This document shows, in pieces, positions 8,376 through 16,051 of a stretch of 53,577 bases of DNA. A program made the position numbers and the translations under genes. Location of the stretch: assembly GCA_016875535.1 (NCBI GenBank), contig VGPF01000010.1, positions 1-53,577 on the forward strand. Reading direction: 5' to 3'. The notes under the pieces were generated by a model. It was not told where the DNA came from, ran no database searches, and was given only the letters and a program-made list of their open reading frames with translations. How positions within the stretch are numbered: position 1 is the first letter of the stretch; the number at the start of each line of letters is the position of its first letter. The DNA comes from Chloroflexota bacterium. GTDB lineage: Bacteria; Chloroflexota; Dehalococcoidia; SHYB01.

Positions 8376-9080
8376 TCACCCCAGGCGGGCGATCTGTTCG
8401 AGGCGGTTACTGGCGATGAGCAGGAACGAGCTCCAGAAGTCGGTGATGGCGGACTCGAAGTTGTTGGCGCCGGTGAGGAGGAAGCTCAACTGGGCTTCTA
8501 GGGCGGAGGTGAAATCGGTCTCTACCCAATCGTAATAGGCGGGCAGGGCGCGGGTGACCCGGTCAACCTTTGCCACGAGAGAGGCGTCTGAGCGGCCTGC
8601 AACCGATTTGATGAGGTTCCACTGGGCTATCGCATCCGGGCGCTCATCCGGAACGCCCTTGCGGCGCTCAAGGAGAAGGACTCGATCGGCATCCAGGGCG
8701 TTCTTGAAGGCGCCGAGACTGGCGACCCTCTCGGTGGATTCAGCGAGCTTTTTGACCTGGAGATCGAGGTTTGCGAACTCCTTGGTCCTGGAGTCAAGCC
8801 TGGACTGGAGGGCGGCGACTTCTTCGCGAAGCTTGTTCAGCTGGATGGTGGTCTGCTCGTTGCCGCGGGCGAGCTCGCTCGCGCGGGCCTGGGCGCGGGC
8901 CAGGTCGGCCTGGACCTGGCCGAGTTTGGCGGCCTGCTCACGGCGCGCGGCCTCGGCGGCGTTGGCGTTGTTGCGCTCGACGACGAAGCCGATGACGATG
9001 CCTGCGCCTACTGCCGCCGCAAGGGCGACCATTGGGACAATGAGCTTGGCTCTTGAGCGAGACTGAACGGTTTGGCTCAC
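8376..9080 (-). CDS. Membrane-anchored coiled-coil protein of unknown function
   Basis: A 234-residue protein read from GTG 9080 (VSQTVQSRSRAKL). One membrane segment (about 15-35, VPMVALAAAVGAGIVIGFVV) is followed by a long heptad-like coiled coil rich in Ala, Gln, Glu and Arg (about 40-120), then an alpha-helical C-terminal region with no recognised motif. The open frame extends upstream to 9218, but the strong promoter at 9115-9144 would place the transcript start downstream of those codons, so the GTG at 9080, behind GAAAGGCAAGG, is the better start. It is the first gene of the ABC operon and probably a periplasmic or surface accessory. I do not recognise the family. Confidence 0.72.
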   Translation of the reverse strand: MSQTVQSRSRAKLIVPMVALAAAVGAGIVIGFVVERNNANAAEAARREQAAKLGQVQADLARAQARASELARGNEQTTIQLNKLREEVAALQSRLDSRTKEFANLDLQVKKLAESTERVASLGAFKNALDADRVLLLERRKGVPDERPDAIAQWNLIKSVAGRSDASLVAKVDRVTRALPAYYDWVETDFTSALEAQLSFLLTGANNFESAITDFWSSFLLIASNRLEQIARLG

Positions 9081-9114
9081 AGGTGGGCTAGGGCCTTGCC
9101 TTTCAAGGAGGCTC

Positions 9115-9144
9115 ACTATAACTGGGGGCGCCAGCCAGTGACAA
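9115..9144 (-). promoter_or_regulatory. Sigma70-type promoter of the left ABC operon
   Basis: The minus strand reads TTGTCA (9144-9139), an 18-nt spacer, then TATAGT (9120-9115). It lies about 35 nt upstream of the GTG at 9080 and faces away from the PadR gene promoter, forming a divergent control region of about 270 nt. Confidence 0.72.
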
Positions 9145-9227
9145 GAGGCGGCACCCGGTTTGCTAGGTAAGTAAACGAAGGCATCAAGGCTTTGGCTCTC
9201 CCAAAAGACAGTTGGCACACTGTATAG

Positions 9228-9242
9228 CCCAAGATTCTTGGG
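9228..9242. promoter_or_regulatory. Perfect palindrome CCCAAGA-T-TCTTGGG in divergent promoter region
   Basis: Two 7-bp arms surround a single T, between the divergent ABC-operon and PadR promoters. Its symmetry and position fit a repressor operator, most simply for the adjacent PadR protein. No binding-site family match is claimed. Confidence 0.5.
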
Positions 9243-9269
9243 AAAGGATTAGGAGCGGCGGCGAAATCC

Positions 9270-9299
9270 TTGACATATGCAGCCGTTGTTCTTTATCGT
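9270..9299 (+). promoter_or_regulatory. Probable promoter of the padR-membrane protein operon
   Basis: TTGACA (9270-9275) is a full consensus -35; an 18-nt spacer leads to TATCGT (9294-9299), 4 of 6 matches to the -10 consensus. The PadR ATG lies 50 nt downstream. Confidence 0.6.
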
Positions 9300-9349
9300 A
9301 TCGGACACGGTGCTCACAGGGTGCATGTCACCGGAGGCTAAGCCAACCT

Positions 9350-9685
9350 ATGGATAATGACCGCGAGCTACTCAAAGGCAGCACGGACTCGCTGTTGCTG
9401 GCGCTACTGACGGAACAGGCGATGTACGGCTATCAGTTGGTGAAGGAGCTGGAGCGCCGAAGCCAGGGCTATTTCCAGTTCCGAGAGGGGACGCTCTACC
9501 CGGCGCTGCACCGCCTTGAGAAGGACGGGCTCATCGCAGGGAAGTGGCAGCCTTCGCCCGTGGGGAAGGACCGGCGCTACTATTCGATCACCGATGCCGG
9601 ACACGCCGCCCTGCAAGCCCGCCTGACCCAGTGGCGCGGGTTCTCCAAAGCCGTATCCCAGGTACTTGTTCCGAGCGGCATCTAA
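9350..9685 (+). CDS. PadR-family transcriptional regulator
   Basis: A 111-residue winged-helix DNA-binding protein. It shows the PadR signature: LLLALLTEQAMYGYQLVKEL (helices 1-2), then the recognition segment F-R-E-G-T-L-Y-P-A-L-H-R-L-E-K-D-G-L and the wing G-K-D-R-R-Y-Y-S-I-T. The open frame begins at 9212, but the ATG at 9350 gives the standard PadR N-terminus and has GGAGG 12 nt upstream, while earlier codons overlap the promoter. It sits 15 nt before a HAAS-type membrane protein, the common arrangement in which PadR represses its own operon. The C-terminus is short, as in the PadR-s1 subgroup. Confidence 0.93.
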   Translation: MDNDRELLKGSTDSLLLALLTEQAMYGYQLVKELERRSQGYFQFREGTLYPALHRLEKDGLIAGKWQPSPVGKDRRYYSITDAGHAALQARLTQWRGFSKAVSQVLVPSGI

Positions 9686-9700
9686 GAGGCGCAGGAACCC

Positions 9701-10702
9701 ATGGTTCCCGAACTCGTGCGCTATCTGGAAGACCTGAGCCTGCATCTGCGCCTCAACCCGCTACGGGAGCGGCAGGTAATCCGCGAGATGTACACGCACC
9801 TGGAGGACCGGGTGCGTGATCTTGAAGAGGCCGGGCGCAGCCGGGACCTGGCCGTGGCGGAGGCGACGAGCAAGTTCGGGACGCCGGTAGCGGTTGCCCA
9901 AGAGTTGAGCCACGTCCATTCGGACCGCTCCTGGGGGAATGCCCTCCTTGCCGCGGCGCCATACGCGGGAATCTTTCTCCTCTTCGCGCTTCACGCATGG
10001 CAGTCGTTGCCTTGGGTGTGCGTCTTCCTCTCCGTAAGCGTGGTGATGACGCTCATCGGCTGGTGGCGCGGGAAGCCGCAGTGGATGTACCCCTGGGCTG
10101 GGTTCGCCCTGCTGATCCCGATGGTCACCGGCATCATCGCGATAGGGGCCGTGTGGAAGGACGGGAACGCCTACCTGAACGGCGACCCGGCCAAGGTGCC
10201 GGGCTGGGCGCTCCTCGGCCTGCTCATCTACATTCCCTTCAGCCTGTGGATGCTGATCTCCGTCATGATCAAAGTCATCAGGTTTGACTGGCTGATGGCA
10301 TCGCTGATGCTGCTGCCATTCCCCATCCTGACGCGCTGGATGCTTTCGCTACAGTTCGAAGGGAGCGCCCTGGCCTACAACCGCACGGCCTTCAACCCGG
10401 AGGCCGACCTGGTGGTGGCCTTGGTCTTCCTGGTGCTGGCGGCCCTCCCGGTGCTCTTTGTGCGTATCCAGCAGCGGCCGGTGAAGATCGGTGCGCTGAT
10501 CCTGGTGACGCCCCCGAGCTTCATCGTGGCGGCCTATAACACGCCCGGCAAGTCCGAGTTCTGGGCACTGGCCCTCTTCGCGCTGCTGGCCCTTGTGGTC
10601 TTGATGCTACCGGCCCTTCTGGACCGCCGGGTGGGACGCGGCAGCAGCGGCTATAGGTCCAACCGGGCGCGCTGGGCGGAGCAGATTCTTTCCGATGCGT
10701 AA
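9701..10702 (+). CDS. PadR-associated membrane protein with N-terminal HAAS-like domain
   Basis: A 333-residue integral membrane protein. Residues 1-80 are soluble and helical (charged, including LRERQVIREMYTHLEDRV and a FGTPVAVAQEL segment), resembling the HAAS/permease-prefix domain found next to PadR regulators. About seven or eight membrane helices follow from residue 85 to 315, ending in an Arg-rich cytoplasmic tail. It is encoded 15 nt after the PadR gene, and known pairs of this kind work as a membrane sensor and cytoplasmic repressor or as a regulated efflux-like unit. Its actual activity is not known. Confidence 0.8.
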   Translation: MVPELVRYLEDLSLHLRLNPLRERQVIREMYTHLEDRVRDLEEAGRSRDLAVAEATSKFGTPVAVAQELSHVHSDRSWGNALLAAAPYAGIFLLFALHAWQSLPWVCVFLSVSVVMTLIGWWRGKPQWMYPWAGFALLIPMVTGIIAIGAVWKDGNAYLNGDPAKVPGWALLGLLIYIPFSLWMLISVMIKVIRFDWLMASLMLLPFPILTRWMLSLQFEGSALAYNRTAFNPEADLVVALVFLVLAALPVLFVRIQQRPVKIGALILVTPPSFIVAAYNTPGKSEFWALALFALLALVVLMLPALLDRRVGRGSSGYRSNRARWAEQILSDA

Positions 10703-10835
10703 AGGTTCCCCCTCTTTGCCGTACATTCCCCTGCCTTGGGATATAGACTCCCGGCTGCAATCCATTATCATTGCCACGTATGCGTAGAAAACGGTTGAGA
10801 CGCCGCCACACCTCCACTTCCCTGGCGAGGGCCTG

Positions 10836-11693
10836 ATGCACTCCAGGGAAGCACTGACTAGAGATTTCCTCGCGCTCGGTGTTCAGCCCGGCGATGTTGT
10901 GATGCTTCATGCCTCCGTGCGGGCCATCGGGGAGATCACCGGAGGGCCCGATCAGATCCACCTGGCGCTCAAGGACGCCCTCACGCCGGAGGGCACGCTG
11001 ATGATGTACGCCAGCTGCCCCCGCTACTACGACGAGGTGGGCCGCGGGAGATTGAGCGCAGCGCTGGAGCGGGATCTTCTGGAGACCCTCCCGGCCTTTG
11101 AGGCGCAATCTGCGCGTTCCGCTCCGGAGAACGGCGCGATGGTGGAGCTCTTCCGCACTTATCCCGGCTCCACCGTGAACGACCACGTTGTGCGCTTCGT
11201 CTTTTGGGGCAGGCACTCCACCCATCTCCGTTTGCCGCAGCCGTGGGACTTCGCCTTCGGCAAGGGATCGGCGCTTGAGCGATTCCTGGAGCTCGACGGC
11301 AAGATCCTCCTGCTGGGCTGTGACCACGATAATTCCACATTCCTCCACTATGTGGAGCATATCCTGGACGTGCCTGGGAAGCGCATCGCCCGCTATCGTG
11401 TGCCGGTCAAGGATGGCGGCAGGCGGGTCTGGCGCGAGATGGCGGAGTACGATACGGCAGATGCGGGGGCCCACCCCAACTGGCCGCCGCGCTTCTTCGC
11501 CAAGCTGGCGGATTCCTATATGGCGCAGAAGGGGAACTACGGCGGATCCATCGGCGAGGCGCAGGCCTACCTCTTCCCAGCGCGGGAGCTGATGGAGTTC
11601 GCGCTGCCTATCATGAAGGCGGTAGCGGCCGACCCACACGCCGCCGACGGCCTGCGCGAACGTCCGAAAGAAGTGAGCCGCGCCATAGACTAA
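10836..11693 (+). CDS. Aminoglycoside N(3)-acetyltransferase family protein (AAC(3)-like)
   Basis: A 285-residue acetyl-CoA-dependent N-acetyltransferase homologue. Family features are the N-terminal VMLHASVRAIGEITGGPDQI (acetyl-CoA/antibiotic site region), GTLMMYAS at about 50, and the catalytic neighbourhood LLLGCDHDNSTFLHYVEH at about 155-172, matching the AAC(3) pattern GxxxxxxTxxHxxE. The length is normal (260-290). Many environmental relatives are not resistance enzymes and acylate other amines, so resistance should not be assumed. It stands alone between the PadR operon and the kinase gene; I see no convincing promoter in the 133-nt gap before it. Confidence 0.87.
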   Translation: MHSREALTRDFLALGVQPGDVVMLHASVRAIGEITGGPDQIHLALKDALTPEGTLMMYASCPRYYDEVGRGRLSAALERDLLETLPAFEAQSARSAPENGAMVELFRTYPGSTVNDHVVRFVFWGRHSTHLRLPQPWDFAFGKGSALERFLELDGKILLLGCDHDNSTFLHYVEHILDVPGKRIARYRVPVKDGGRRVWREMAEYDTADAGAHPNWPPRFFAKLADSYMAQKGNYGGSIGEAQAYLFPARELMEFALPIMKAVAADPHAADGLRERPKEVSRAID

Positions 11694-11747
11694 CGCTTGG
11701 GCACAAATGCGGGGTGCGGTCTCCAGCCATCCCTGTTCCTCCGTTGG

Positions 11748-11753
11748 TATAAT
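11748..11753 (+). promoter_or_regulatory. Extended -10 promoter giving a probable leaderless mRNA
   Basis: TATAAT is preceded by TG at one base's distance (TTGGTATAAT), an extended -10. Only 8 nt separate it from the ATG at 11762, so transcription would begin within one or two bases of the start codon. No ribosome-binding site precedes that ATG. Confidence 0.65.
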
Positions 11754-11761
11754 GTCGCCGC

Positions 11762-12370
11762 ATGTTAGACGCAACCCTCAGCGCCGATGTTGACCGCATC
11801 GAACGCGCGCTTACCCACAGTCCCGCCATCGCGCGCCCGTTCCTGTTGATGTTGAGCGGGCTACCCGGCACAGGCAAATCCACCCAGGCAAAGAAGCTCG
11901 CCGAGCGGCTTTCGGCAACCATCATCGAATCGGACGATATCCGCCGTAAACTCTTCGCCGCGCCAGCCTTCACGGACGTTGAGAGCAGCTACGTCTTCCA
12001 GGTCTGCTACCTGGTGATGGAGCGCTTGCTGAAGAAGGGTGTCCCTATCGTCTTTGACGCGACGAACCGGCTGGAGCGGCACCGCCAGCAAGTCTATGAC
12101 ATCGCAGAGGCGTGCAAGGCTGACCTGCACATCGTGCATGTGGACGCGCCGCAGGCCATCGTGCGGGAGCGGCTGGAGCGGCGGCTCAAGAAGCCGGGCA
12201 TCAAGTCCCAGGCGGTGGCTGACTGGAAGGTCTATGTGCGCATGCGACGCGATGTAGAGCGCATCGGCAGGCCGCACATGAGCATCAACACCGCGAAGGA
12301 GACGGATGCGGCCATCGAGAAAGTCGTCGCCGCCGTCAAACAAAAGATGAGCGCTGAAGAGAGGAAATAG
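11762..12370 (+). CDS. AAA-type P-loop kinase (zeta-toxin/AAA_33-like)
   Basis: A 202-residue ATP-binding protein of the small kinase type. The Walker A motif GLPGTGKST lies at 33-41, followed by IIESDDIRRKLF at about 55-65, where the Asp pair is the usual base/Mg region, then FDATNRLERHR at about 95 and the lid-like RERLERRLKKPG. These match uncharacterised AAA_33 kinases acting on small molecules or RNA ends; the substrate is unknown. No antitoxin gene adjoins it, so a zeta-toxin role is unlikely. It is 3 nt upstream of the aminopeptidase gene and likely co-transcribed from the leaderless promoter. Confidence 0.85.
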   Translation: MLDATLSADVDRIERALTHSPAIARPFLLMLSGLPGTGKSTQAKKLAERLSATIIESDDIRRKLFAAPAFTDVESSYVFQVCYLVMERLLKKGVPIVFDATNRLERHRQQVYDIAEACKADLHIVHVDAPQAIVRERLERRLKKPGIKSQAVADWKVYVRMRRDVERIGRPHMSINTAKETDAAIEKVVAAVKQKMSAEERK

Positions 12371-12373
12371 CCC

Positions 12374-13876
12374 GTGGAGATCACCGTAACCATCCAAGAT
12401 GTCACCAAGGTCAAGAGCGATGCGCTGCTGATCAACCTTTTTGAGGGTGTGAAGCAACCCGGCGGCGCAACCGGGGCTGTTGACCGGGCATTGGGCGGGG
12501 CGATTTCAAAACTCATCGAATCGGGGGAGATAAAGGGCAAGCGCGGCGAGATGACTACGGTGCACGTTTTTGGACAGATCCCCGCCAGCCGGGTGATGGT
12601 CCTTGGCCTGGGGAAGCGCGAGGAGTTCACGAGGGACATCATCCGTCGAGGCATGGCAGAGGCCGCTCGAGCGATACGCGGCATGGGCGTCAAGCGGTTC
12701 GCCACTATCCTGCACGGCGGAGGGATCGCCGGGCTGGATGCGGAGGCGTGCGCCCAGGCTATCGCGGAAGGGGCGACTCTGGGCCTCTACACATTCAAGA
12801 AGCTCGGGAAGGCGGCGAACGATAGCCCACAGGTACAGGCCATCGAGATCGTGGAGGGCGATAAGGCGAAAATCGCCGCCATCAAGAGGGGGATCGAGGC
12901 CGGGAAGGCGATTGCGGAGAGTGTCTGCCTTGCGCGCGATATGGCAAACATGCCCGCCAACATGATGACGCCCACGGACATCGCGGCCCAGGCGCAGAAG
13001 GTGGCGAAGGAGACGGGGCTGGCCATCACCATCTTCGATCAAAAAGAGATGGAGAAGATGGGCATGGGCGCGATCCTGGGCGTTTCCAAAGGAAGCGCGC
13101 AGCCGCCCAAATTCATCGTCCTCCGGTACACAGGAGACAGGGCGAACCCGAAAAGAGTCATCGGGCTTGTAGGCAAGGGCGTCAGCTTTGATACGGGAGG
13201 CATCTCGCTCAAGCCCGCCGATGGCATGGGGTGGATGAAGACCGATATGTCGGGCGCGGCGACGGTGATCGGGGCGATACGGGCCATCGCGCTGCTGAAG
13301 CCGAAGGTGAATGTGACGGCGCTCGCCCCCTGCGCGGAGAACATGCCATCGGGCACGGCGCAGAAGCCGGGCGATGTGCTGACGGTGATGAACGGGAAGA
13401 CGGTGGAGGTGGACAACACAGATGCCGAAGGACGGCTTTTGCTGGCCGATGCGCTGAGCTACGGCAACCAGATCGGCCTGGCACCGATGATTGACGTGGC
13501 GACGCTGACGGGGGCGATCAAGACGACGTTCGGCGGCATCACCACAGGCGTCTTCACGAACGACCAAGCGGTGTGCGATAGGGTGCTGAAGGCCGCCGCG
13601 ACGGCAGGCGAAAAGGCCTGGCAGTTGCCGATGCACGATGAGTACAAAGAGCAGAACAAGAGCGACGTGGCCGATATTAAGAACAGCGGCGGCGCGGGCG
13701 CGGGCTCCATCACGGCGGCGCTCTTCCTGGCGGAGTTCGCGGGGAAGACGCCGTGGGTGCACCTGGACATCGCGGGGACGGGACGGACGGATTCGACGAA
13801 GGGCTACATCATCAAGGGCTCCACAGGGGTGCCTGTGCGGACGTTGGTCCAGTTCGTTCTGGCTTCGGCGAAGTAG
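12374..13876 (+). CDS. pepA: Leucyl aminopeptidase, M17 family
   Basis: A cytoplasmic zinc/manganese aminopeptidase that releases N-terminal amino acids from peptides, 500 residues, starting at GTG 12374 just 3 nt after the kinase stop. The C-terminal catalytic domain carries the complete metal and active-site set: K268 and D273 in GKGVSFDTGG, K280, D291 in MKTDMSG, and the signature NTDAEGRL at 348-355 with D350, E352 and R354. The N-terminal macrodomain-like region (1-170) is typical. Hexamer formation is known for the family. It may process peptides imported by the ABC systems, but it is a common housekeeping gene. Confidence 0.96.
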   Translation: MEITVTIQDVTKVKSDALLINLFEGVKQPGGATGAVDRALGGAISKLIESGEIKGKRGEMTTVHVFGQIPASRVMVLGLGKREEFTRDIIRRGMAEAARAIRGMGVKRFATILHGGGIAGLDAEACAQAIAEGATLGLYTFKKLGKAANDSPQVQAIEIVEGDKAKIAAIKRGIEAGKAIAESVCLARDMANMPANMMTPTDIAAQAQKVAKETGLAITIFDQKEMEKMGMGAILGVSKGSAQPPKFIVLRYTGDRANPKRVIGLVGKGVSFDTGGISLKPADGMGWMKTDMSGAATVIGAIRAIALLKPKVNVTALAPCAENMPSGTAQKPGDVLTVMNGKTVEVDNTDAEGRLLLADALSYGNQIGLAPMIDVATLTGAIKTTFGGITTGVFTNDQAVCDRVLKAAATAGEKAWQLPMHDEYKEQNKSDVADIKNSGGAGAGSITAALFLAEFAGKTPWVHLDIAGTGRTDSTKGYIIKGSTGVPVRTLVQFVLASAK

Positions 13877-13887
13877 GCGACGCGATT

Positions 13888-13916
13888 TTTTGCACAGGTT
13901 GTGCACAATCGTTTAC
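13888..13916. promoter_or_regulatory. DnaA-box-like pair and palindrome downstream of pepA
   Basis: TTTTGCACA (13888-13896) and the perfect palindrome TTGTGCACAA (13899-13908) both fit the loose pattern TTxTxCACA. CAATCGTTTAC (13906-13916) is repeated inverted at 14084-14094 as GTAAACGATTG. The 293-nt gap before the winged-helix gene is otherwise less GC-rich than its surroundings and contains no gene I can support. Confidence 0.45.
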
Positions 13917-14083
13917 GGTCAAGATGGTTTAGACATAAAGGCCGGGACTGGCCTTACATAAGCACTTCTGTTCTAACAGAATCGCGACTCTTCTGGACCT
14001 ATTCCCCAAGGGCCACTGCTGGTTCTAAACCGTGTCTATTTCTCGATATAAACATGCAACGAAATAGCTGAAATCGCTTGCGT

Positions 14084-14094
14084 GTAAACGATTG
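14084..14094. repeat. Distal arm of an 11-bp inverted repeat
   Basis: GTAAACGATTG is the exact reverse complement of CAATCGTTTAC at 13906-13916, 167 nt upstream. It lies about 75 nt before the winged-helix ATG, so the pair may be an operator bound at two sites. Confidence 0.4.
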
Positions 14095-14169
14095 CCGGTG
14101 TTAGAATCCCTGTTACCGAAGTACCGAATCGCGCCTACCCTATCTTTGTCTTTTGGAAGGTGGAGGACT

Positions 14170-14481
14170 ATGGCACGCATCCCCGAATCCGACTGGAAGT
14201 TCCTGACCAACCACGCGCTGGTGCTGAGCTGGATCACGCAGCACCCGCAGACGACGGCCCGCGAGACGGCGATCGCGATCGGCATCACGGAGCGGACGGC
14301 GCTGAAGATTATCGGCGAGCTGGACGCCTCCGGTTACATCACGCGCCGCCGCCGTGGCCGCCGAAACGTCTACCGCGTGAACCCGAATCTGCCGATGCGC
14401 GAGGAGACGCAGAAGAATGTGATGGTTGGCGATCTGCTCGGCGTCATCGCGCCCAAGCGGGCGAAGCGCAACGTCGCGTAA
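14170..14481 (+). CDS. Small winged-helix transcriptional regulator
   Basis: A 103-residue MarR/ArsR-like DNA-binding protein. Residues 18-75 form the winged helix: HALVLSWITQHPQTTARETAIAIGITERTALKIIGELDASGYI followed by a basic wing (RRRRGRRNVYRV). The C-terminal 25 residues are polar and include GDLLGVI. The frame opens at 14092, but ATG 14170 has the strong site GGTGGAGG 4-5 nt upstream and gives a family-like start. No partner gene is present; it is followed by a terminator and tRNA genes. The target is unknown, though the inverted repeats upstream are candidates for autoregulation. Confidence 0.85.
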   Translation: MARIPESDWKFLTNHALVLSWITQHPQTTARETAIAIGITERTALKIIGELDASGYITRRRRGRRNVYRVNPNLPMREETQKNVMVGDLLGVIAPKRAKRNVA

Positions 14482-14511
14482 TAGACCGATCCGCAAACTG
14501 AATAGTCTGGT

Positions 14512-14550
14512 GACTGAGGGGGCCTGCACAGGCCCCCTCAGTCTATTTCT
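14512..14550 (+). terminator. Rho-independent terminator
   Basis: A perfect 15-bp stem (GACTGAGGGGGCCTG / CAGGCCCCCTCAGTC) with a two-base loop is followed by TATTTCT. It ends the winged-helix transcript just before the tRNA promoter. Confidence 0.85.
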
Positions 14551-14560
14551 CGGCACTCCT

Positions 14561-14589
14561 TTGCTCCAGGAGTGGCAGGATGCTATAAT
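14561..14589 (+). promoter_or_regulatory. tRNA operon promoter
   Basis: TTGCTC (14561-14566), a 17-nt spacer, and consensus TATAAT (14584-14589), which ends 11 nt before the tRNA-His G-1. Confidence 0.78.
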
Positions 14590-14600
14590 CGGGTGCGTGT

Positions 14601-14677
14601 GGTGGGCGTGGCCAAGTGGTCAAGGCGCCAGGTTGTGGCCCTGGAGATCGTGGGTTCGACCCCCATCGCCCACCCCA
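14601..14677 (+). tRNA. tRNA-His (anticodon GTG)
   Basis: The cloverleaf is complete. Acceptor GTGGGCG pairs with CGCCCAC; the D arm is GCC/GGC; the anticodon stem CCAGG/CCTGG holds the loop TTGTGGC; the T arm is GTGGG/CCCAT around TTCGACC. The extra G at 14601 (G-1) opposite discriminator C at 14674 is the tRNA-His identity element. CCA is encoded (14675-14677). Confidence 0.97.
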
Positions 14678-14688
14678 TTTTCTTTTTT

Positions 14689-14764
14689 GCGCCCGTAGCT
14701 CAACGGATAGAGCATCAGTCTTCGGAACTGAGGGTTCAGGGTTCAAGTCCCTGCGGGCGTACCA
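14689..14764 (+). tRNA. tRNA-Arg (anticodon TCG)
   Basis: Acceptor GCGCCCG pairs with CGGGCGT (first pair G-T). The anticodon stem TCAGT/ACTGA holds the loop CTTCGGA, giving anticodon TCG. The T loop is TTCAAGT and CCA is encoded (14762-14764). It lies 11 nt after tRNA-His and is co-transcribed. Confidence 0.97.
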
Positions 14765-14776
14765 CTCATGAACGGG

Positions 14777-14801
14777 CTCACAAGAGGGCTTTGCTTGTGA
14801 G
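14777..14801 (+). terminator. Hairpin after the tRNA genes, probable terminator
   Basis: CTCACAAG pairs with CTTGTGAG across a 9-nt loop, 12 nt after tRNA-Arg. Only a short T stretch (GTTTG) follows, so termination is likely but not strong. Confidence 0.5.
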
Positions 14802-14847
14802 TCGTTTGCCCAGTGTACCAGGCAGACCAGAATGCAACGGCTAGAGC

Positions 14848-14868
14848 ACTCCGGTGCGGCACCGGAGT
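14848..14868 (-). terminator. Perfect palindromic hairpin in the convergent gap
   Basis: ACTCCGGTGC-G-GCACCGGAGT, 10-bp arms with one central base, followed on the plus strand by a smaller CCCT/AGGG hairpin. It lies about 100 nt past the amidohydrolase stop on the minus strand and may end that transcript, though no T-run is present. The rest of 14765-14966 shows no gene. Confidence 0.45.
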
Positions 14869-14966
14869 CCCTCGGAAGGGACAGATTCGCACAGATCGGC
14901 GGAGTGTCCGGCCGAAGCGGAGGCTGAGGACGGGTGAGTGGAAGGGGGACGTAACACAGGCAGCGT

Positions 14967-16043
14967 CTACTTGAAGCCGTAGAGCCGGGCGGCATTGCCC
15001 CAGACGAGCTTGAGCTCATCGGCCCTTGGGGTGCGGGCCATGTGCTCAGCGATGATGTTGTGGGAGTTGGGCCAGGTGCTACCGCCGTGTGGAAAATCGC
15101 TGGACCACATGAGGGAGTCCGGGCCGATAATCTCGCGGGCGACGACGGCGGCGCGATCCATGATGAAGGTGTAGCCGACGTTGCCGCGGAGGATCTCGCT
15201 GGGCACGCGGTCGCAGAGGATGTCGCGTTTTTTTCGTTTGTAGCCGTGCAGGTGGTAGAAGTAATCGAGGCGCTCAAGGAATGCGGCGGCCCACCCCGCT
15301 TCACTTTCGACGCTAACCACTTTTAACTTGGGGAAGCGGTCAAAGACCCCGGAATAGACCATCGCCGCGAGGACGCGCTGGATGTGGACGGCGTAGACGA
15401 TGAAATCTATGCGGGTGCGGTTCCGCGGCCCGCGGCCCGTGCCGGTGTGCATGTTGATGGGCATCCCGAGCTCTTGAGCGGCGGCCCAGATGGGGTCGTA
15501 TTTGGGCAACTGGTATTCGCTCTGCTCCATGCCGATCATCCCGCCGACGAGCCCGAGCTTCTTGCAACGGTAGAGCTCTCGCACCGCTCCTTCGATATCA
15601 TCCACGGAGATCATCCCGATGCCTTTGTAGCGGTCAGGGTGGCGCTGGCAGAAACCAGCGAGCCAATCGTTATAGGCAGCAAAGAGGGCCTTCTGCAGTT
15701 CGATATCGGCGACCATGAAGAGGCGGAGTCCCACCGTTGGGTAGAGGACTTCGCCGGAGATGCCATCCTTCTCCAGGTCCTTCAGGCGCTCATCGGGGTC
15801 GTAGCCGCCGGGGAGGATATCCACACCGTAACGGCCGGCAGTCTGGGAGGAGAGGAAGTCGCGGTTGACGCCGACGAGGTCAGTGATAGCGGGGAGAACG
15901 GCCTCAGCACAGACCCACCGGTCAGTCTCAGGCGAGCGGACCACGCGAGGGGCGCGCTCCTGGAATCTCGCGTCAAGGCGAGTGACCCACAGGTCCGGCG
16001 GCTCGATGATATGCGAGTCGGCAGAGATCGCCTTGGAGGCCAT
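14967..16043 (-). CDS. Amidohydrolase family protein (amidohydrolase_2, decarboxylase-like)
   Basis: A 358-residue TIM-barrel metal enzyme. The N-terminal SADSHIIEPPDLW supplies the first metal-ligand region (DxH in place of HxH), MHTGTGRG at about 200 supplies a His, and MWSSDFPHGGSTWP at about 310 supplies the catalytic Asp. This pattern is shared with ACMSD and 5-carboxyvanillate-type decarboxylases as well as hydrolases, so hydrolysis and decarboxylation are both possible. It is the last gene of an operon with a MaoC-like hydratase (8 nt upstream) and two SDRs. A paralogue lies at 26580-27680. Confidence 0.88.
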   Translation of the reverse strand: MASKAISADSHIIEPPDLWVTRLDARFQERAPRVVRSPETDRWVCAEAVLPAITDLVGVNRDFLSSQTAGRYGVDILPGGYDPDERLKDLEKDGISGEVLYPTVGLRLFMVADIELQKALFAAYNDWLAGFCQRHPDRYKGIGMISVDDIEGAVRELYRCKKLGLVGGMIGMEQSEYQLPKYDPIWAAAQELGMPINMHTGTGRGPRNRTRIDFIVYAVHIQRVLAAMVYSGVFDRFPKLKVVSVESEAGWAAAFLERLDYFYHLHGYKRKKRDILCDRVPSEILRGNVGYTFIMDRAAVVAREIIGPDSLMWSSDFPHGGSTWPNSHNIIAEHMARTPRADELKLVWGNAARLYGFK

Positions 16044-16051
16044 GGGCGCTG

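Noticed and set aside
10836-11693. Acquired antibiotic-resistance gene
   Set aside because: The AAC(3) fold is common in environmental genomes, base composition matches the neighbours, and no mobility genes are near.
10521-11774. Minus-strand frame of 417 codons opposite the acetyltransferase gene
   Set aside because: It is antisense to a clear AAC(3)-family gene and rich in Arg/His/Gly without recognisable domains.
11762-12370. Zeta-type toxin of a toxin-antitoxin pair
   Set aside because: No small antitoxin gene adjoins it, and it is coupled to pepA; a metabolic kinase is more likely.
13888-13908. Replication origin at the DnaA-like boxes
   Set aside because: Only two boxes, no dnaA/dnaN/parAB neighbours, no AT-rich unwinding element.
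14543-15304. Minus-strand frame of 253 codons crossing both tRNA genes
   Set aside because: It overlaps tRNA-His, tRNA-Arg and the amidohydrolase gene, and encodes Ser/Pro/Thr-rich sequence without motifs.
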